Source: Mixophyes australis (lineage: Eukaryota > Chordata > Amphibia > Anura > Limnodynastidae). Taken from it: DNA of 64,000 nucleotides. Each line of letters starts with the position of its first letter. Positions within the stretch are counted from its first letter, which is position 1. Both the position numbers and the translations under genes were made by a program. The stretch lies in NCBI GenBank assembly GCA_036250195.1, contig JAVHZZ010000010.1:106818778-106882777 (forward strand). Direction: 5' to 3'. The notes below the pieces were generated by a model that was not told the DNA's origin, did not search any database, and saw only the letters and a program-made list of their open reading frames with translations. Positions 55,501 through 59,016 of the stretch are shown here, one piece after another.

Positions 55501-58500
55501 ATAATATTTTTTATAATCAAATTTTTTCTTTTCGGAGACTCGGAACTGTACAATATTTGCATTGTTCTACTTCAGCAACATTAATGTAAATTCAGGCAGG
55601 GTGTGGGGAGGTTTTTTTGGGCTCTAACCGACGGCTCGTGCCCCTGTCCAGATCCGAGGGAATTAGCCCTAGGCGATCTCTAGATTCGCTCGTGAGATTT
55701 TACAGAAATGTTATTTCTCCCAGGAAATATGAATTCCAGGAGTTTGTGGAGTCTTCAATACACAAAAGCTTCAGTGTTGTCATTATAGTGCGATTCGCAC
55801 CCGTACGCCCCCTCTTTTTCCATTTAAATACAAATATATGGAGGAAATGTTCCCACATTCCTGTACCAAAACGCTGAATTAAATGGTAGATACAGCGTTT
55901 GTCCGTCCCTTTTCAACACTTCTAACTATTCTGTGACATGTGTATTTAGGGCTTATCCCTTGACGTGCCATTAAGAGGAACTTTGACAAACACTCATCCT
56001 AAAAAAAGCAGAAGTTTATCTTGCAAGGACTACGTGAAAGTGTAGGAATGTACTTTATAGAAGACACACAGTTCCTAGCTCACTTACTGCTCACTTGAGT
56101 GGGTAAAGTGAGCGCGAGACGAGTTTATGAAGCACTGACCGGGACAGAGGGAAAAACCGAGCTGGGCCAGATGACTATATTTGACTTGTTGGAAACGATG
56201 TCTTCTTACAAGATGCCGTAATAGAGGATGTAGCTCAGCACGGTGACTCAGGGATAAAAAATGCTTAAACATTTGCATGAATTTAGAAAAAAAAGTATTG
56301 TGAAATTTACAAACATTCCCAGAATTCTCTCAGACTTTATACAAAGTACAGCAAGTTATTTCCAATGCACAGTTATGTAACAGATTGACGTTATGTATTT
56401 ATCAGTGAGTGGAGACAGCAATATAACGCCTGACTGATAGTCAAAGGCTGTAAATACATTCAAGAGTCATTCGTCAGGTTTAAATGATAGGTAATCACAG
56501 GGCTGTCTTTTACGATTGAAACCAATGCACAGGGTCCATTTTTAGTGGAGCCCTCTGGGATCTGCAATCTGCAGGTCAAGGTGGTAAAAAGCACTTGAAG
56601 TTGGGGGCTCGTCATTGGAAGATGCTCTATTGACGGCAATGCGTGGGCAGCAGTTTGCAAGTGTCCAAAACACATTGCATTTGTCGATTTGGTTTTTTAA
56701 ACTTCCTACAGCGATGGAACGATGTCAGGCAAATGTGGCAGTGTGTACGCACTACCCACCAGCAGTGTAGGCAAACCAAGGTGGTACATGTATCAAACCT
56801 TCTAAAAAAAATGACAAGTGGAGGCGTTGCCCATAGCAACTAGAATAGAGCTATCATTTTCCAGAATATTAGATAAATAACTCAAATTTGATTGGTTGCT
56901 ATGGGCAACGCCTCCACATTTCCTTTTTAGAATGTTGTATAAATCTACCCCCTAGAAGTCTGGACAATATCTAGTTATGTGGTTAAATACACAAACTGGC
57001 TGCAGAAATGACTCTTACCGATATCTATATAATTATAAAGAAGAGGCTAAATTCAACATGGTATTAGTGTAGTGTAAAGACTGCAAAACCAACAACGGGG
57101 CGCCGTTCGGCCCTTGTTGAGATGAAGAAGGTTGGAGATTGGGATTTCACAATGTAACTCACCCGGTAAAAAAAGCAAACAAATTGCTGACAAAAATAGA
57201 ATTGACATTATTACTGTCCGGCAGGATTTATTACAGTATTCCAGAGGAAATTGTAGCCACACACCTTGTAGAGTTCACAACTTACATTGCAAGAATGCTA
57301 ATTCCATTATTTATTAACCTAAATTATTATTTAACCTTTTTTTATAGCGCCACCAAATTCTGCAGCACTGTACAGAGAATATGTAATTACATTGGTCCCT
57401 GACCCATAGCAGCTTACACTCTAAACTCTCTATCTTACAAATACACACTAGGGGTCATTTTTGCTAGAAGCCAAGTAACCGTGATGTTACGGACTGTGGG
57501 AGAACATACAAACTCCACTCAGATAGGACCCAGGTCGGGAATCGAAACCACGATACATGCGCTGGGAGGCAGCAATGCTATCCACTGTGGCACCGTGCAC
57601 GCCGAACGCTCGCTGGAATATCTGAATGATGTCATTTCATAAAATGACTGCGCTGCATTTAGACGCGGGAGGTGCCAGTAGAGTGTTATATAGAGCAGCA
57701 CTCGCTCTCTAAATCGTTTGGTTACATCATCCTGGGGGAGGATTTACAATAAACATCTACAGATTTTTATAAATGTGGAGCATTATTTCATTCATAGGTT
57801 ATTTCTTTGTGACAAGAATAAAACATAAAAAAATGTATAATTTCTGGAGCAAATGCAGATCATGTTTTTATATAAATACTACCGGATCTAAGAGCGATCG
57901 TACCGGTTATTTAACATACAGTTTTAATTTCCATGAGGCCTGCAGTAAAACGCAATCCATCTCGCTGCACAAGTTCCCCACCTGTCGTATAATGAGAGAC
58001 GGAGGGACTGGACCCAAAACATTATCTAATCAAGTACTTAATCCGTAAGTAAGAGTAAGGGATATCGCTCTCGCCGTTCTGCTAATGAGGATCCTACCGA
58101 GAGTACGAGTGCCTGGAACTGGCAGAGATCTCTCATAACTGAGAACAGTAACTAATGCTGTAATAATCCCTCGCTGCAAACACATAATGATTATTGTTGC
58201 ACAGATTGTTATGAACTATTTATTTTCCTTGTTATAGAGCTGTGAGGCTCTGGGAACAAGCGTTCTGGGAGACTGCTGAAACAATGGCGTTGCGGTCATC
58301 GTGAGGTATATAATGCCCCCATAATTATACCCCCTGTATCATCATATCAAGTGTCAAAGTCAAATAATTAGATTAAAAAAATTATATTGATTAATATTGT
58401 TTAACCGTGCGATTGCGATCAGTACGCCGCATGTTATGACGCAATCGCACGATAAACAACGCACACATACACTTGTATATATTTCATTTTTATAATAGTT

Positions 58501-58925
58501 CCAACCAACAGTCGTTTATGAACAAATGTTATTGAATTTATAGTTCTATATGATAATGTTATATACACTTTATTGAGATCTAAGGTTCAGGTTACAGGAA
58601 ACATATGTTTGGAATCATTCTAATCCTCTATTTATCCTTAGTGATCCGGCTCCATCAGCTATAAGATCGCACCTCGTGTGTGCTAGTTATGGAATATAGG
58701 GAATTAGTGATCAGAATGATATTGTGTGTATAATGTAAATAGACCAGTTTGAACTAGCTTTCAGCGGGAAGATTAGTATGCATCTGATCGGAGAGCTGAC
58801 CCCCACCCTTGGAGGGTGTAGTTTGAACTGACCTATGAACTACACTATACTGGACTGTCCTGGAGCCTGAGCCTATGGAAACATGCCAAGTCATCTGTAT
58901 TGTATTTACTGTAACACCAAATGTG

Positions 58926-59016
<91 letters not shown>

